Positions 37,701-47,200 of a stretch of DNA of 64,000 nucleotides are shown one piece after another. The stretch spans positions 38,930,674-38,994,673 of the forward strand of contig JAFMSR010000014.1 of assembly GCA_022818135.1 (NCBI GenBank), given 5' to 3'. Below the pieces are notes generated by a model. The model had not been told where the DNA came from, did not search any database, and saw only the letters and a list, made by a program, of their open reading frames with translations. Source of the DNA: Saxidomus purpurata. Its lineage: Eukaryota > Mollusca > Bivalvia > Venerida > Veneridae. The translations under genes and the position numbers were made by a program. Within the stretch, counting starts at the first letter, position 1. Every line of letters starts with the position of its first letter.

Positions 37701-38118
37701 TTCTAGACCCTTATTGGTGCTTTCATAATCAGAAAATTGAATTAGCTACTATTGAAGCTTTTGTCCGTTATATTGCAGTGTAGATGGATTGTTAAGTACA
37801 ATGAAGTAAGTTTTATAGTGTATGCTCATATTTTATATAGGAACAGACTTGGAAAGAGGAATACTGTCATGGCGGAAAGAGGACTCCATCACTTCTAGCA
37901 GTTCTCTTAGTATATACGAGTATCCCTACGTAACTAAATATTTGAGGCGTATTAAGTGCTGCTCTTACGTACCAGTGTCGCCATCTTTCAATAAAGAATT
38001 TACAACTGGAAATTGTACAGCTTGTTGTTCATCCAAGAAGAACCATGTGGTTTCTGTAGAAGAAGAGGAAAAAAACCTGTCAGCGTTGGACGAGGATATA
38101 GAAAGTGTTCTTGTATAG
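22439..38118 (+). CDS. SLC23-family nucleobase/ascorbate transporter
   Basis: Eleven exons join in frame: 22396(ATG 22439)-22606, 25740-25897, 27345-27433, 29085-29149, 30225-30406, 31454-31574, 32601-32757, 34111-34364, 36437-36716, 36856-36951, 37841-38118. All introns are GT-AG. The product is 615 residues, the usual size of SVCT/NAT membrane transporters (12-14 membrane segments). Family marks: AFGMQQ in TM1 (residues 52-57), IESIGDY with the TM8 glutamate at 339, and the NAT signature QNVGAIGITK at 389-398. A cytoplasmic tail is rich in Cys and Glu and ends SVLV. Known members carry ascorbate with Na+, or nucleobases. Here TM1 has QQ instead of QH, and the NAT motif starts with Q where human SVCT1/2 have P, so a nucleobase-like or altered substrate is possible. 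An extra 5' exon at 21822 is uncertain. Confidence 0.93.
22897..23138 (-). repeat. tRNA-derived SINE (minus), copy B
   Basis: Same insertion as 12359-12600; tRNA-like head at 23064-23138. Confidence 0.85.
23241..23918. mobile_element. 678-bp insertion present only in copy B
   Basis: Copy A reads straight across the site at 12698-12703 (TTTAAA). In copy B that TTTAAA is repeated on both sides of the insertion, and a TTAA duplication with ends AGGT...ACCT fits equally well. No open coding frame. Two 26-bp hairpins with the same design lie at 23377-23402 and 23571-23596. Probably a non-autonomous DNA transposon segregating between haplotypes. Confidence 0.75.
24257..25123 (+). repeat. Element with ~145-bp internal tandem repeats, copy B
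   Basis: Allelic copy of 13032-13901 with only scattered base differences. Confidence 0.8.
25272..25455. mobile_element. Tigger/pogo-type MITE, copy B
   Basis: Allelic copy of 14050-14233; same inverted ends and TA flanks. Confidence 0.8.
25740..25897 (+). CDS. SLC23 exon 3 (TM1-TM2)
   Basis: Acceptor TTTTACAG, donor ACG|GTACTA, phase 0 to 2. Begins with Gln where the family has the His of the QH motif, and continues LLCLSGPMSMAFIISDLLC. This exon is missing from the decayed copy at 57-62 kb. Confidence 0.9.
27345..27433 (+). CDS. SLC23 exon 4 (TM3, KWRCP)
   Basis: 89 bp, acceptor TTTTACAG, donor ATT|GTAAGT. Encodes LGIIQSSAGSLIAP and ends PKWRCPE, matching the family's RWKCP segment after TM3. 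Confidence 0.9.
27728..29043 (+). mobile_element. Fossil LINE endonuclease fragment, copy B
   Basis: Allelic copy of 16500-17815, in the intron between exons 4 and 5. Same breaks apart from a few base changes. Confidence 0.75.
29085..29149 (+). CDS. SLC23 exon 5 (extracellular loop)
   Basis: 65 bp, acceptor ATTACAG, donor GAG|GTGAGT. Encodes SEEIGLNGTGNRDDEWQIRM. NGT is a potential N-glycosylation site in the long loop, where human SVCTs are also glycosylated. Confidence 0.88.
30225..30406 (+). CDS. SLC23 exon 6 (VQG, TM4-TM5)
   Basis: 182 bp, acceptor TTTACAG, donor TTTTT|GTAAGT, ends in phase 2. Begins VQGNLILASITQVFLGCTGL, which aligns with the family's REVQGAIM segment, and ends KTHWGIAF. 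Confidence 0.93.
31454..31574 (+). CDS. SLC23 exon 7
   Basis: 121 bp, acceptor CTTCAG, donor ACG|GTAACA. Encodes LTTSLILLFSLYLGQQKLLL followed by PAW and a basic loop, then PLFQLFT. It closes the phase-2 end of exon 6 exactly. Confidence 0.9.
31690..32150 (+). repeat. Degenerate repeat with AAGGTCAAGGTCAC units
   Basis: Inside intron 7, a ~150-bp motif recurs two to three times (TTTAAGGTCAAGGTCACACT, CTTGAAGGTCAAAGTCACAC, then GGGCAAGGTCACCTCACGGG). It is related in style to the ERE array but lacks perfect palindromes. Confidence 0.55.
32191..32403. repeat. Inverted-repeat element in SLC23 intron 7
   Basis: TCCAAAAGAAAGTGTGCACT and two more bases (32191-32212) are exactly reverse-complemented at 32382-32403. 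About 169 bp lie between. MITE-like, no coding frame. Confidence 0.75.
32601..32757 (+). CDS. SLC23 exon 8
   Basis: 157 bp, acceptor TTTTTTCAG, donor CCCT|GTACGT. Encodes a membrane segment (IILSISVSWLFSYILTVAEV), then PGYQARTDVRTD and APWFYLPYP, which are family landmarks (FQARTDA, APW, IPYP). Confidence 0.93.
33242..33394 (+). repeat. ~153-bp direct repeat, first copy
   Basis: Near-identical to 33585-33739, 343 bp downstream. Both end in a short AGAGAGAGAGACA run, and the second continues into the long GA microsatellite. Local duplication in SLC23 intron 8. Confidence 0.85.
33585..33739 (+). repeat. ~153-bp direct repeat, second copy
   Basis: Second copy of 33242-33394. It runs into the GA microsatellite. 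Confidence 0.85.
33724..33799 (+). repeat. GA microsatellite
   Basis: Almost pure (GA)n of about 75 bp, adjoining the 3' end of a minus-strand SINE. Confidence 0.95.
33800..33922 (-). repeat. tRNA-derived SINE (minus)
   Basis: On the minus strand, GCAGTGGTAGCGCGTTTGG resembles an A box and CAGGTTCGATCCC is a good B box, spaced as in a tRNA. The unrelated body runs into the (CT)n tail. Confidence 0.75.
34111..34364 (+). CDS. SLC23 exon 9 (TM8 and NAT signature)
   Basis: 254 bp, acceptor GTTTTAG, donor AAG|GTAACA. Encodes IASVIESIGDYHAAARM, VPPPPPHAINRG and the NAT signature QNVGAIGITK. This is the substrate-binding core of the family. Confidence 0.96.
34385..34661 (+). repeat. Dispersed ~400-bp element, left part of split copy
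   Basis: Same block order as 5870-6150 (AACTTCAAAAGCAT, GCTATACATTCCAGTC, AATTAATGGGTGGATAG, TTATTACAGAATGCC). It is interrupted by the element at 34662-36030 and resumes at 36031. Confidence 0.75.
34662..36030 (+). mobile_element. Nested element with 166-bp tandem core
   Basis: Left end TAGCTCGACTATTC and right end AATAGTCGAGCGTGC are inverted. Inside are a (GGCGTC)n stretch at 34710-34740 and about six and a half 166-bp units starting near 34750, 34916, 35082, 35248, 35414, 35580 and 35746. No transposase frame. The design is that of common bivalve non-autonomous elements. It lies in SLC23 intron 9 and splits an older repeat. Confidence 0.85.
36031..36165 (+). repeat. Dispersed ~400-bp element, right part of split copy
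   Basis: Resumes with TATGTTGTTCTTTAAATTG, TTATCATTTATCGTTCATTG and GAGAATATAATCTGCTAAAT, the expected continuation of 34385-34661. Confidence 0.75.
36437..36716 (+). CDS. SLC23 exon 10
   Basis: 280 bp, acceptor TTTTTCAG, donor ACAG|GTAAAA. Encodes VASRAVFL, VVGKFGAVLTMMPYPIVGG, FTDLDSTRNLSILG and NADAINT, all aligning with the family's C-terminal half. Confidence 0.95.
36856..36951 (+). CDS. SLC23 exon 11
   Basis: 96 bp, phase 1 to 1, acceptor CTACAG, donor CTG|GTATGT. Encodes DELDNMLKVLLGTPMFVGG and ends CLLDNTAPG, the family's last membrane segment (FILDNTVPG in human). Confidence 0.94.
36952..37840. other. SLC23 intron 11
   Basis: Intron with three loose repeats around ATAGTMCTACTGTCCTTAGCATGAACAATGGAC (about 36960-37200) and the tRNA-like segment noted at 37590. 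Confidence 0.6.
37590..37720 (+). repeat. Possible tRNA-derived SINE
   Basis: TTGAGTGGTCAAGG resembles an A box and TTTGTTCGAGTCTG a B box about 65 bp later, as in a class II (Leu/Ser-like) tRNA head. No clear tail seen. Confidence 0.4.
37841..38118 (+). CDS. SLC23 exon 12 (C-terminus)
   Basis: Acceptor TATATAG; open to TAG at 38116-38118. Starts TDLERGILSWRKED and has YEYPYVTKYLRRIKC, matching the family's YDFPIGM..VKR segment. A Cys-rich stretch and an acidic tail ending SVLV follow; VLV at the end could be a class II PDZ ligand (inference). Confidence 0.93.
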
Positions 38119-38724
38119 GATGACCAGATGTTATTCAGATTTTGTTTCCTTCTTTCAAATTTGATATGAAACAAATAACTTTAATATGGATCATTGTAGA
38201 ATCAAATACTATTATTATACCTCATGTGCTTTTCCCTATATAAAATTCCCATACCACATCGGTGAACAAAAAATGATGTTACCCATGTAACATCATGATT
38301 ATGTTACCCATGTAACATCATGATTGTTACACCCCTGTAAGTCTAAAAATAGATTATTGGGTAATAGATTATACAAAAAATGATGTTACCCATGTAACAT
38401 CATGATTGTACACCCCTGTAAGTCTAAAAATAGATTATTAGGTAATATTTTATTTTACTTGTTTAAGTTTTGTTATTTCATTGAATTAAATTTGTAACAC
38501 ATGTCTATATCAATATTGTCAATTTCTTAATTCGTAGTTTTTTGCTTCGCCTCAGTTGACATTACTTTTCTCGGGTTCACAATATCTGCTATAACCCTCA
38601 AGTGCATGTGATATTTATATAATACTAATCAGAAAGATGCCTGCATATGCCTGCCATATTGCTCCGTAAACTGTGTAATATTTATAAATTTTAAGTACAT
38701 AAGATGTATGTTGGCTGAAATAAA
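38119..38724 (+). other. Presumed SLC23 3' untranslated region
   Basis: Extends from the stop codon to a candidate polyadenylation signal AATAAA at 38719-38724; another lies near 38756. Contains three hairpins built on GATGTTACCCATGTAACATC (38273-38296, 38301-38321, 38380-38403). The end is inferred and not proven. Confidence 0.45.
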
Positions 38725-40670
38725 AGTGGTAAGAGAACCTCAAGATCCAAGAAACAATAAATAAACCCCGCATATGCAAGAAAACATACACTGAACACGG
38801 CATAGTGGCATGTGAAACAAACTTACAAACTTATACTGCATCTCTGGGTACCTGTTAATGTGCATTTAGTGAAATGTAGTAAAACCTCCCTCAATGACTA
38901 TATCTACAACAAAACCAATAACTAAACTGGTCAATTTAAACCGAATCAATGGAGAAAATGTTTTTAGCATGATACCATCCCCACTTTTCTGTAGTCCAAC
39001 TTATTTTCTGATCTAGGTACTTTTTCATTTGTATATAGCACTGGATGATATGCAGTGTACCACCTAGTTTATATCTTTTTTACCATTACTACAGAGAAAG
39101 ACAATGAAATTTGTAATAATTTCTGGTCAACGAATACATTACAAAAACAAGCCATGAATTTCGTCTTCACTATAAATTGCTTGTTCCAGTGTACAATTAC
39201 ACAATCACATTAAATTACTACATACTAACAATACCCTTTGATAGGCTTCTCATAATAGTATTTCATTGCAGAAGAAGGAACGTACTCTACATGGCAATAT
39301 CATGTAAATTAATTTGTTTTTATCGTCTTAGAAGAAATGATAAAACATTCCATTGATTTTTAAACCTTTTTCACGTTCAAAAACAGAAGAAAACAATTTG
39401 TAGTGTATTCCATTTTAACTTTCAAATACTCAATTATGAAAAATAATACAAATTTATTCTCATGAACATTAAAGAATATTATTTGATAGTTAGATGAGCA
39501 TTTTGGCCATCTTCTGGATAACAAATCACAGTAAACTCCGTAAAATTGGATTATATGTATTTCACCATACGATCTTAAACACCTATTTGTATGAAAGTGC
39601 ATATTGTTAATATAACCGCTATATTTACTTTTGTTTTGTACCCCACACCAATAAAAAAAGACATGAAATATGAAAATAATCATTCTTACAAAACTTGGTT
39701 CGAGCCCTAATACCGACCTGTCTCTTTATATAAATGAAAACCCAATTATGAGATTTCATAAAAACATTTATGCTTTGTTTACTAGTATATGTTTTTCTTA
39801 TTGGAAACATTTGTCATTAATGGCATTTTAATAAATTCCCTGTTTTCATTCAAATCTTTGTTTGTCAATCCTTCATCCCATACGAGTTCAACTTAGCCTG
39901 TGACCTGTATCCCTCTGGAGTTTGTGTAAAAATGTTAGTTGAATGTTACATGTTAATTTGTGCCTTTTTGCTGTCTCCATCTCATTGATACCCCAGATTT
40001 CAAAAAAAAAACATCACAAAAAAATACTATTCAATCAAAAGGTCATGCGTGTTTTCGCATTTTCAAACTAAAATTTCTGTATTGCAAGTCTGACTATATT
40101 ATGAATATTGTACTCGTGTATTTCTTATACTACATGTATAATATGAGAAAATCAGCAGTACTTACTAAAAGTTTATATATAAGGTAATAAACAGCTACAT
40201 TGCATGTGTAATGTTACACAATGTTTATGGAACCGAAAATTTTTTAGTACTTGTACACGATAACAAATTTCACATTTGTATACGTAACACAAGCTGAGTA
40301 GAATGCAGTTACAATCATACCTAAAAAGGACTTGCATTTTATTTCCAAAATGTTATTTTTTTATAAAAATAGGTAGTGGATAATTTGGCATATATACGGA
40401 AATGTTAAGTCAGTACCGGTAGATTTTCTACATGAACATTTAATTGTTAAGTAAGCTAAAGTTCTCTAAAAATGAAAGCAATTGAAATTATTATTTCCCT
40501 CAAGTCATTGATTCAGGGTCATGGATTCGAGCCCATGTACTGGCACGAGTCTTCATATTAGGAAGATTATTAAAACTATTTTATTGTGAAGATGTAGATC
40601 TATATATTTTTTTATCTAATTAATACTTGAAATTTAACAAATGTTATTAACAATGCTCAACAATGGCTTC
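38725..40670. other. Intergenic, no gene seen
   Basis: AT-rich spacer. Short minus-strand frames near 39360-39810 have no recognisable motif. A B-box-like GGATTCGAGCCC near 40514 has no convincing A box. Confidence 0.5.
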
Positions 40671-40678
40671 CGAGAGTG

Positions 40679-40855
40679 TACAGGAATAAGGGCTTGTGAA
40701 GCCGACGCAGCGGGTTACAAGTTCTACGCTATATCCCGACTCAACCGTAGTTCCTCATATGACACCAGTACTGGTTTTTCCAAGAAGCGGACTCGAGAGC
40801 GACTCGATAAGCTACAAGCTTTCTTCACAATCGAGCTAAAATAAATAAGATACAG
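40679..40855 (+). repeat. SINE with shared 3' tail
   Basis: The body contains ACACCAGTACTGGTTTTTCC, AAGCGGACTCGAGAG and GACTCGATAAGCTACAAGCT. The tail is CACAATCGAGCTAAAATAAA. The same body and tail are found at 49965-50090 and, inverted, at 7431-7620. Confidence 0.75.
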
Positions 40856-40859
40856 TGAA

Positions 40860-41506
40860 TTCTTGTCGGTCTTTATTAAATTACCAACTTGCGATGTAGT
40901 TTGCATTTACTCACAGTGGTAACTTTACATGTCAGTTGTAAATTGACTATCATTAGGTTAAAACAGAAGATAAGATTAATATCTCAGTCTGTTTATTGAC
41001 ACAAAATATGCAGATTTATTTTCATTTATTGAATGTGAATCAAATCACGCCTTTCAATCTTGCCTTCGAATATAGACTAAAAGTTGACTTGAAAATACTT
41101 TTTTAATTATCTCATCGTCGCACATTCTTCCTACTTCCATTTTACACTCTGAAATAGTTTTAAAAATCGGGAACTGATAAATGGCATGATTATGATAAAC
41201 GTTACTGGCGAGCAAACGCGGCATTTTTGATCGACAGCAGCATGTTTGAGATCATCTAGAGTTAATACACTTCCCCCACAACATTAACATTAATAACTAA
41301 TTAGGGAAAAAGTAACCAGGTATAATGAATAGTTATATGATTTGTTGTATATATTCTATACCAATACCCATGTATATTGGAATTTGAAATATTCTAGTAC
41401 ATATGTTATTAAAAAATGTAAGTTTGCAATCTGTGTCTGATATATAAAGATGTTGTTGTGTTGTGTTGTGTTTTGTTCTGATTTACAGAAATGCTAAAGA
41501 AAATTA
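40860..41506. other. Intergenic, no gene seen
   Basis: Nothing supportable. Confidence 0.5.
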
Positions 41507-42035
41507 TGGTGAAAACCATACACACTAGACCTGATTAAAGTGGAATTATGCGCATTTTTTTCAAGTAAAAATCCAGCTGAAATAGGTGTGTGTACAAAAC
41601 GGTAGAGGAAATAATAGCTTTTAACCCAATACACCAATCTCTTCCCGCTACCAGTATGAAATAATAACTTTCTAAATATTGTTTTTCTTATTTTGACTGG
41701 GAGAGTCATTTTAGAAAAAAAACAACTGCATGCAGGAGTTGCTTCCCTTCCTAGAGCTGCTGAAATCTCTACCAACAACAACGACACAATCAACTATCAT
41801 TTTATCAGTCCGATTTTTTTATTTCTAAAGCACCAACTTCAAATACTAATGCGGCATTATCATTAATTTAACACATTTCAATGTACAGCGACCGAAAATT
41901 GCTTTTATAAAACTGTCACCAAAAATACACTACGTGCAGTAAGATGCGCATAATGTCACTTTAACATTAACCACACCCACGGCACGGAATATATATCACG
42001 TGACAGACTCGTCTTACCATAATTTTTATATAATA
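41507..42035. repeat. Possible MITE with short inverted ends
   Basis: AAAATTATGGTGA at the left is mirrored by TTACCATAATTTT at the right end. The internal sequence is non-coding, with TTATGCGCATTTTTT near the left and AAGATGCGCATAATGTCACT near the right as further partial inverse matches. Confidence 0.45.
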
Positions 42036-44150
42036 AGTTTTTCGCAGTCTATTCGCTAAAATAAAACCGTAGAATCGTAGAAGTGTGTTATGCCTAACTA
42101 CATGACTATGTCCCAAAGGACCGTTTATTATAACAAGTTCATTTAACTTAAAAGTGCACCATCATAAAAATTCAATTGTTTGTTTTTATGATTTGATCAA
42201 CATAGACTTTTCTATATAGCGGCCATACGTATTATTTTCCGGCTGTTTTCTTGTGTTAAGACGACTGGGAAAAACTACCAATACCCTAATAAATGTACAT
42301 TTTGTAACCCGTGTAAAGCTGTATGTAATGTGTGTGTTCTCGTTAAATAATTGTTCTGATCTGTTCTGTTCTATATCGGCCTCGTTACATCGCCATTACA
42401 TGACGGAGAATGAGAAGTTTAAATTATTTTTCAAAGCTTAAAAAATCTCATGAAGTACATGTGAAATTATAACAGTCATTTCATCATTAAACAATAATGA
42501 ATATTAAATATTGTACGTCATTTTCAATTTAGTGCCCGGAGGCATCCGAAGATAACGAATTTTTGGACAAAATCAAATTTTCAATTATTGTAGTAAAGTT
42601 AGACGCTCTGTTTTAGTCCGCCGGCAAGTCTTAGATTGTACATGATAATTGTAATAATTATTTTTTTGCCGTTACGCCATAGATTACGCTGGATGTCTAA
42701 AGTACTCCTTGCAAAAAAATATTTTAAAAAATTACGGGTAGTGCATTTTACTTTTAAGTTCTCGGATTGAAAAGGAAGTTTTATATATACATTGTGCATT
42801 GGAATTCTTTAAGAGAAGACGTTTTCACGATGTAAGTAGTATGTTAAAGGCTTACATTGTAAGACATATTCCCTTTATTTTTAAACTGACGAATGAATCT
42901 TAAAAAAGACTTTTATGGGAATTAACCTTTTTTCAGTATAATACAGAGTTACCAGAGTTCTAAATTTAGTTTGATATTTGATAAATTTATATAAAATTTA
43001 TGGTTTTTTTATGATTCCGGTACTGCACGCTTCGTCCGCCTGTCTGTCCGTCCATTTCACTTGTCTTAGACAATAAGGCAAACCTAAAGAAAAACAAAAC
43101 CAAAACAATGAGTGCAGAGTACAAGAACCTTAATTCTTTATGTAGCCGTCTCAGATTAAAAGCCTGTTATCACGTCCCGTCCCGGCCCATCTCAAGTAGT
43201 ATCATTCATAAATTATTCGGGCAATACAACGTGCAAGATTGCCTTATACTAGAAAAAAAACACGTATTAATGCATATATCAAATTCTGTCAGAGGTAATG
43301 ATTTAATGTCAGTAGTTGTTTCTTCCCTACATGTAGCCATTCCATGAATTTTTAACATCACTCTCCGTCATTTTCCTAGTAGAGATGCCTTGTCTTTTCT
43401 TTGCTTCCGACAATTTCGTTTTTATTAAACATTTAGTCTTTGACTTTTCTTTCACTTTGTCTTTTATTGAACTATTTTGATTGCAATTTAATGCTTTATG
43501 GTGGGGGGCGGGGCGGGGGGCAATTTTAACCACGTGATGATGCCATAAATAGCCGTGCGGTCCGATTATTTTATAATGACCTGACTATTCAATAATAAAT
43601 AAAATACTGTACACGTTTTTATTACAATAAATACTTATATACTAATATGTGACTACTTTTTCTTTAATTGCTTGGGATTTCTCCTCAAGTGACCTTGCCA
43701 AGACCACAGTATGACTCCCATGTATACTATTACCTAACAACATTTGAAAAAATTAGGGAGTTTTGTGTTACCTTACTACAATACCCAGTCAGTTTTGTCC
43801 AAATATTATGATTATTTAGCAAACTATATATGACTACAGTTTCCATTACACTTATCGTTATATATCAACAAAAGACTCGTTGAGTGGTTGCTAGACCTAC
43901 GATAATCAGGAACACGTTGAGAGGAAAGTCTAGAGTCGAAACACTTTGTTTATACATCGCCATTGTGGTTTCTTTTCGTTATTGAATTATTCACTCCTTC
44001 CCTAAATGTCATACCTAATGCCTGACTTGGGAATATCTCCTTTAAGTTATCATTGCATAATAGTCAATAAAACTTTTTTACACTTAATGCGAATAATATA
44101 CATATTTGCTGTCTTAATATCAATCTTACTGTAGGAAGCATTCATTCATT
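42036..44150. other. Intergenic spacer upstream of the sulfotransferase
   Basis: No gene seen. 43501-43521 is a run of G tracts (GGTGGGGGGCGGGGCGGGGG) with G-quadruplex potential on the + strand, about 650 bp upstream of the sulfotransferase start. Splice-acceptor-like TTCATTCCAG ends at 44154. Confidence 0.5.
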
Positions 44151-44169
44151 CCAGCCATGTGCATATACA

Positions 44170-44278
44170 ATGAGATCACTGGAGAGAAAACCAATCTACT
44201 TCGAGGACCTAATTAGTAGAGTCAAGATGTTTTTCATTGTCGTAACCGTGGCAATAGTATGCCTCTTTCTTGCTGTTG
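44170..44278 (+). CDS. Sulfotransferase exon 1 (signal anchor)
   Basis: MRSLERKPIYFEDLISRVK then about 18 hydrophobic residues; donor GTTG|GTAAGT, phase 1. The upstream ATG at 44157 is in another frame. Confidence 0.75.
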
Positions 44279-47200
44279 GTAAGTCTGTGTACCTTCCTCG
44301 ACGTGTCAGTGCAAAATTATTCTAAGTGTATAATAGAAATAGATAGGACAGTTTCACGTTGAACTCACGACATGTAGTAACAACGAGATACTGATAGCAG
44401 TTTTAGTTTGGACTATTATTCAAAATCACGGACGTTTCTATTTCAATATAAAATATATATTATATGATGCATGTCGAAAGCAGTGAAAGAAGTTGTCATT
44501 TTCTTTACCATACCTTGGTCCTCAGACCTATAGATTACGTACAAACAATATCGTCAGCTTGAAATAGTTTTGAACTCTTTAGCCAACCAAGCAGACGAAG
44601 TGATACATTGCATCGACAGTATTAGTTATACGGGTCTTTGTCGTGTACATATGTACTGTATGACGCTCGAGCCATTCAAAATCAGTTTTGTTTTCATTTC
44701 ATAGCAATGCGTAGACCTGATGACGAAAAATGGAATAGACCGTTATGGAAAAGACCGTATCCCGCTGAAAAAGGCATGTTATGAATATTTTCTTCTTTCT
44801 TACTTTATATATAGATATATGTATCCGTCCATTCAGTTAAAAAGAGCCTATAGTGAGCTTGTAAGATCGTTCAGTGTACCATCTTAACGAATAAAAAGCA
44901 AAGGTCACCGGAATCGAGGATTTAAAAGTATAGTTCCTCGATTGACCAGTGCTACACGTGAGCATACCTTTATGTGGAGACTGTAAGGGGCAAACGAAAT
45001 GTTGCTGCGGATTGTGCAGAATTGTCTTGCATTACCATCACTATATAATTTTCTAACTTGAATAAGTAGCCAAATCCTAATGTGGGTATATCAAAAGCTA
45101 CAGATAGACTTTTTATTGTTTTAATGCACATATATGAACATAAACATTAAGAATGAATATCTACGACATAATTATCACGTTTAATTACTAAATTTTTTTT
45201 TTTTTTAATTATCTATTCGTTTATTATCAGTTAAGAATTTTGCAGGTGCTAGCTAAAGTGTGCGACAGCGCCGTCATGGCCATCTCGTCAAAATATCAAA
45301 TATTTTTACAGCAGTGTAAAGAAACAAATTGTTCTCTGACAAAACGTGTTTTCTTATTCATTTTCTTTTAATTAAGCTCTTTCCTTTTCTTTTAATTTAG
45401 CTCTTTCCTTTTAGTGCTCCATCTGAATATTTTTCCGAATAATTAATGCTGGAATATACACTTTGTCTAGTGCCCATAAATGCCCTTTAAAACACATTTT
45501 TATTTACAGATCAAAATGACATTTCTGTCAAAAGCGGTAAAGTCGGTACTGAAATAACAGGATTAGATAAAACCACAAGCAGCGGTCATAAATATTTCAA
45601 CAGTAAGTATTTTCACATTTACAAAATGTTATATTTCGCAAAGAAAGCAAGGGCAGCTGTTAAAGAGTGCGGAAGTAAACATCTTTGTCATAGACTCATA
45701 ATTGTCGTTATACAAATACAGCCACTCTACACAACTTTCCGACCTGTAGCAGAAGTGAAATAAGTAATAGATGCGATAATAATTACGTAATTTCTACAAT
45801 GAAGAAGGCGTAGCCACCGAGGAATAAAGTAATTGTTCAAGCAAACAGGTCTTAGTCTGGTCTGTATCATGGCTAATATCCTGTAATTCTCTAATGAAAT
45901 TGTGATCTATTTCAGTTAGATCACAGTTTTAAGTTCCGCCCCCTTGCACAAAACACGATATTATAAATAGATAAGTTTGCTCTTATGAAGAGTCATCTCA
46001 AAGCCATGATACAAAAAAAATAACTTACAGTTTCTATATAAAATACTTGTGTTCTTTAGCCAGAATTACTTCGGTTTTCTTTAGTAAATTTAACAGCCTG
46101 TTTTGAGTACTTGACCATTTCTACTGTAAATACTTTAACCGGTACATTCTGCTACTACTACTTGTACAATCAATTGGCGGAGGTATAAAACAATAAAACA
46201 CAACAGACACCTTTCGTAGCTATCAGCTGTCGGGTTCAGATATACAAAAGTTAAAAATAGGACAAATGCAAGTTCTGGACACAACAGGCAAAACTTCATA
46301 CTCACAGCAGGCAAGTTATGTATAAGCTGGTAATTGATATTCAGCATGAAAGTTCTGCAGATCAACGTATCAGCTATGAAACCAGAAAGTTGTTTTTAAA
46401 TTGATGTAAAATGTGTGAGTGACTAAAAGGATAAAATATGTACACGGCTCGAAACGTATACATCAAATATGTACACGACTCGAAAACGAAAATTTTGGTT
46501 ACGGTTATACGGCGTAAGATTTTAAGGCTCACGGTAATTCCAGATGTTGATACTAAGTCTATTAACTATCAGCATTCAGGTTTCACAGTAGAAAAGCAAC
46601 AAGAAGATACTCTTTCTAATGTATATGTCATAACTTCTTGCATACACTATGAAATTTTACATCCATACACAAACAAAATTATACTGCTTGCAAAATACGC
46701 TGTATCTTGTCTTCATGAATGCCTGTTTATTTTAACAAAGCAAATATATTTTTAATTACAGATCAAAATGACATCGCTGTGAAAATCAGTGAAGTCGTTA
46801 GTGAAACGTCAGTAGTAGATACAACCAAAAGCAGTGTCCAAAGTTACAGTGAGTATTCACAGCTGTTAAATGTAAACTGTCATGAAATATTCCAGGGTCA
46901 GCTTTTAAAGAAGATTGAAACATTTGAAGTATGTGTTTCTAAATGGTAGGTTGTTATGAATACTGTAAAAATTGATGAAAATGGTATGGAAATATACGAC
47001 AAGAGCACGATATTAAAACCCAGTGGGACACATAGACATGAAAACGATTCTGCATACTTGCATGTCCCAGTAAACACCAGAGAGAGTTTCAAATATCTGA
47101 AATGCAACAAATTAATTTTAGATAATAAACGACCTCCTCCCTCCCCTGTTACACAGCTTACTGGTTCACGTATGTATGTACCTTGTTCAAAAAGCAAGTT

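Noticed and set aside
41494..41793. 99-codon minus-strand frame
   Set aside because: Lies in a probable MITE with inverted ends; composition looks like translated repeat.
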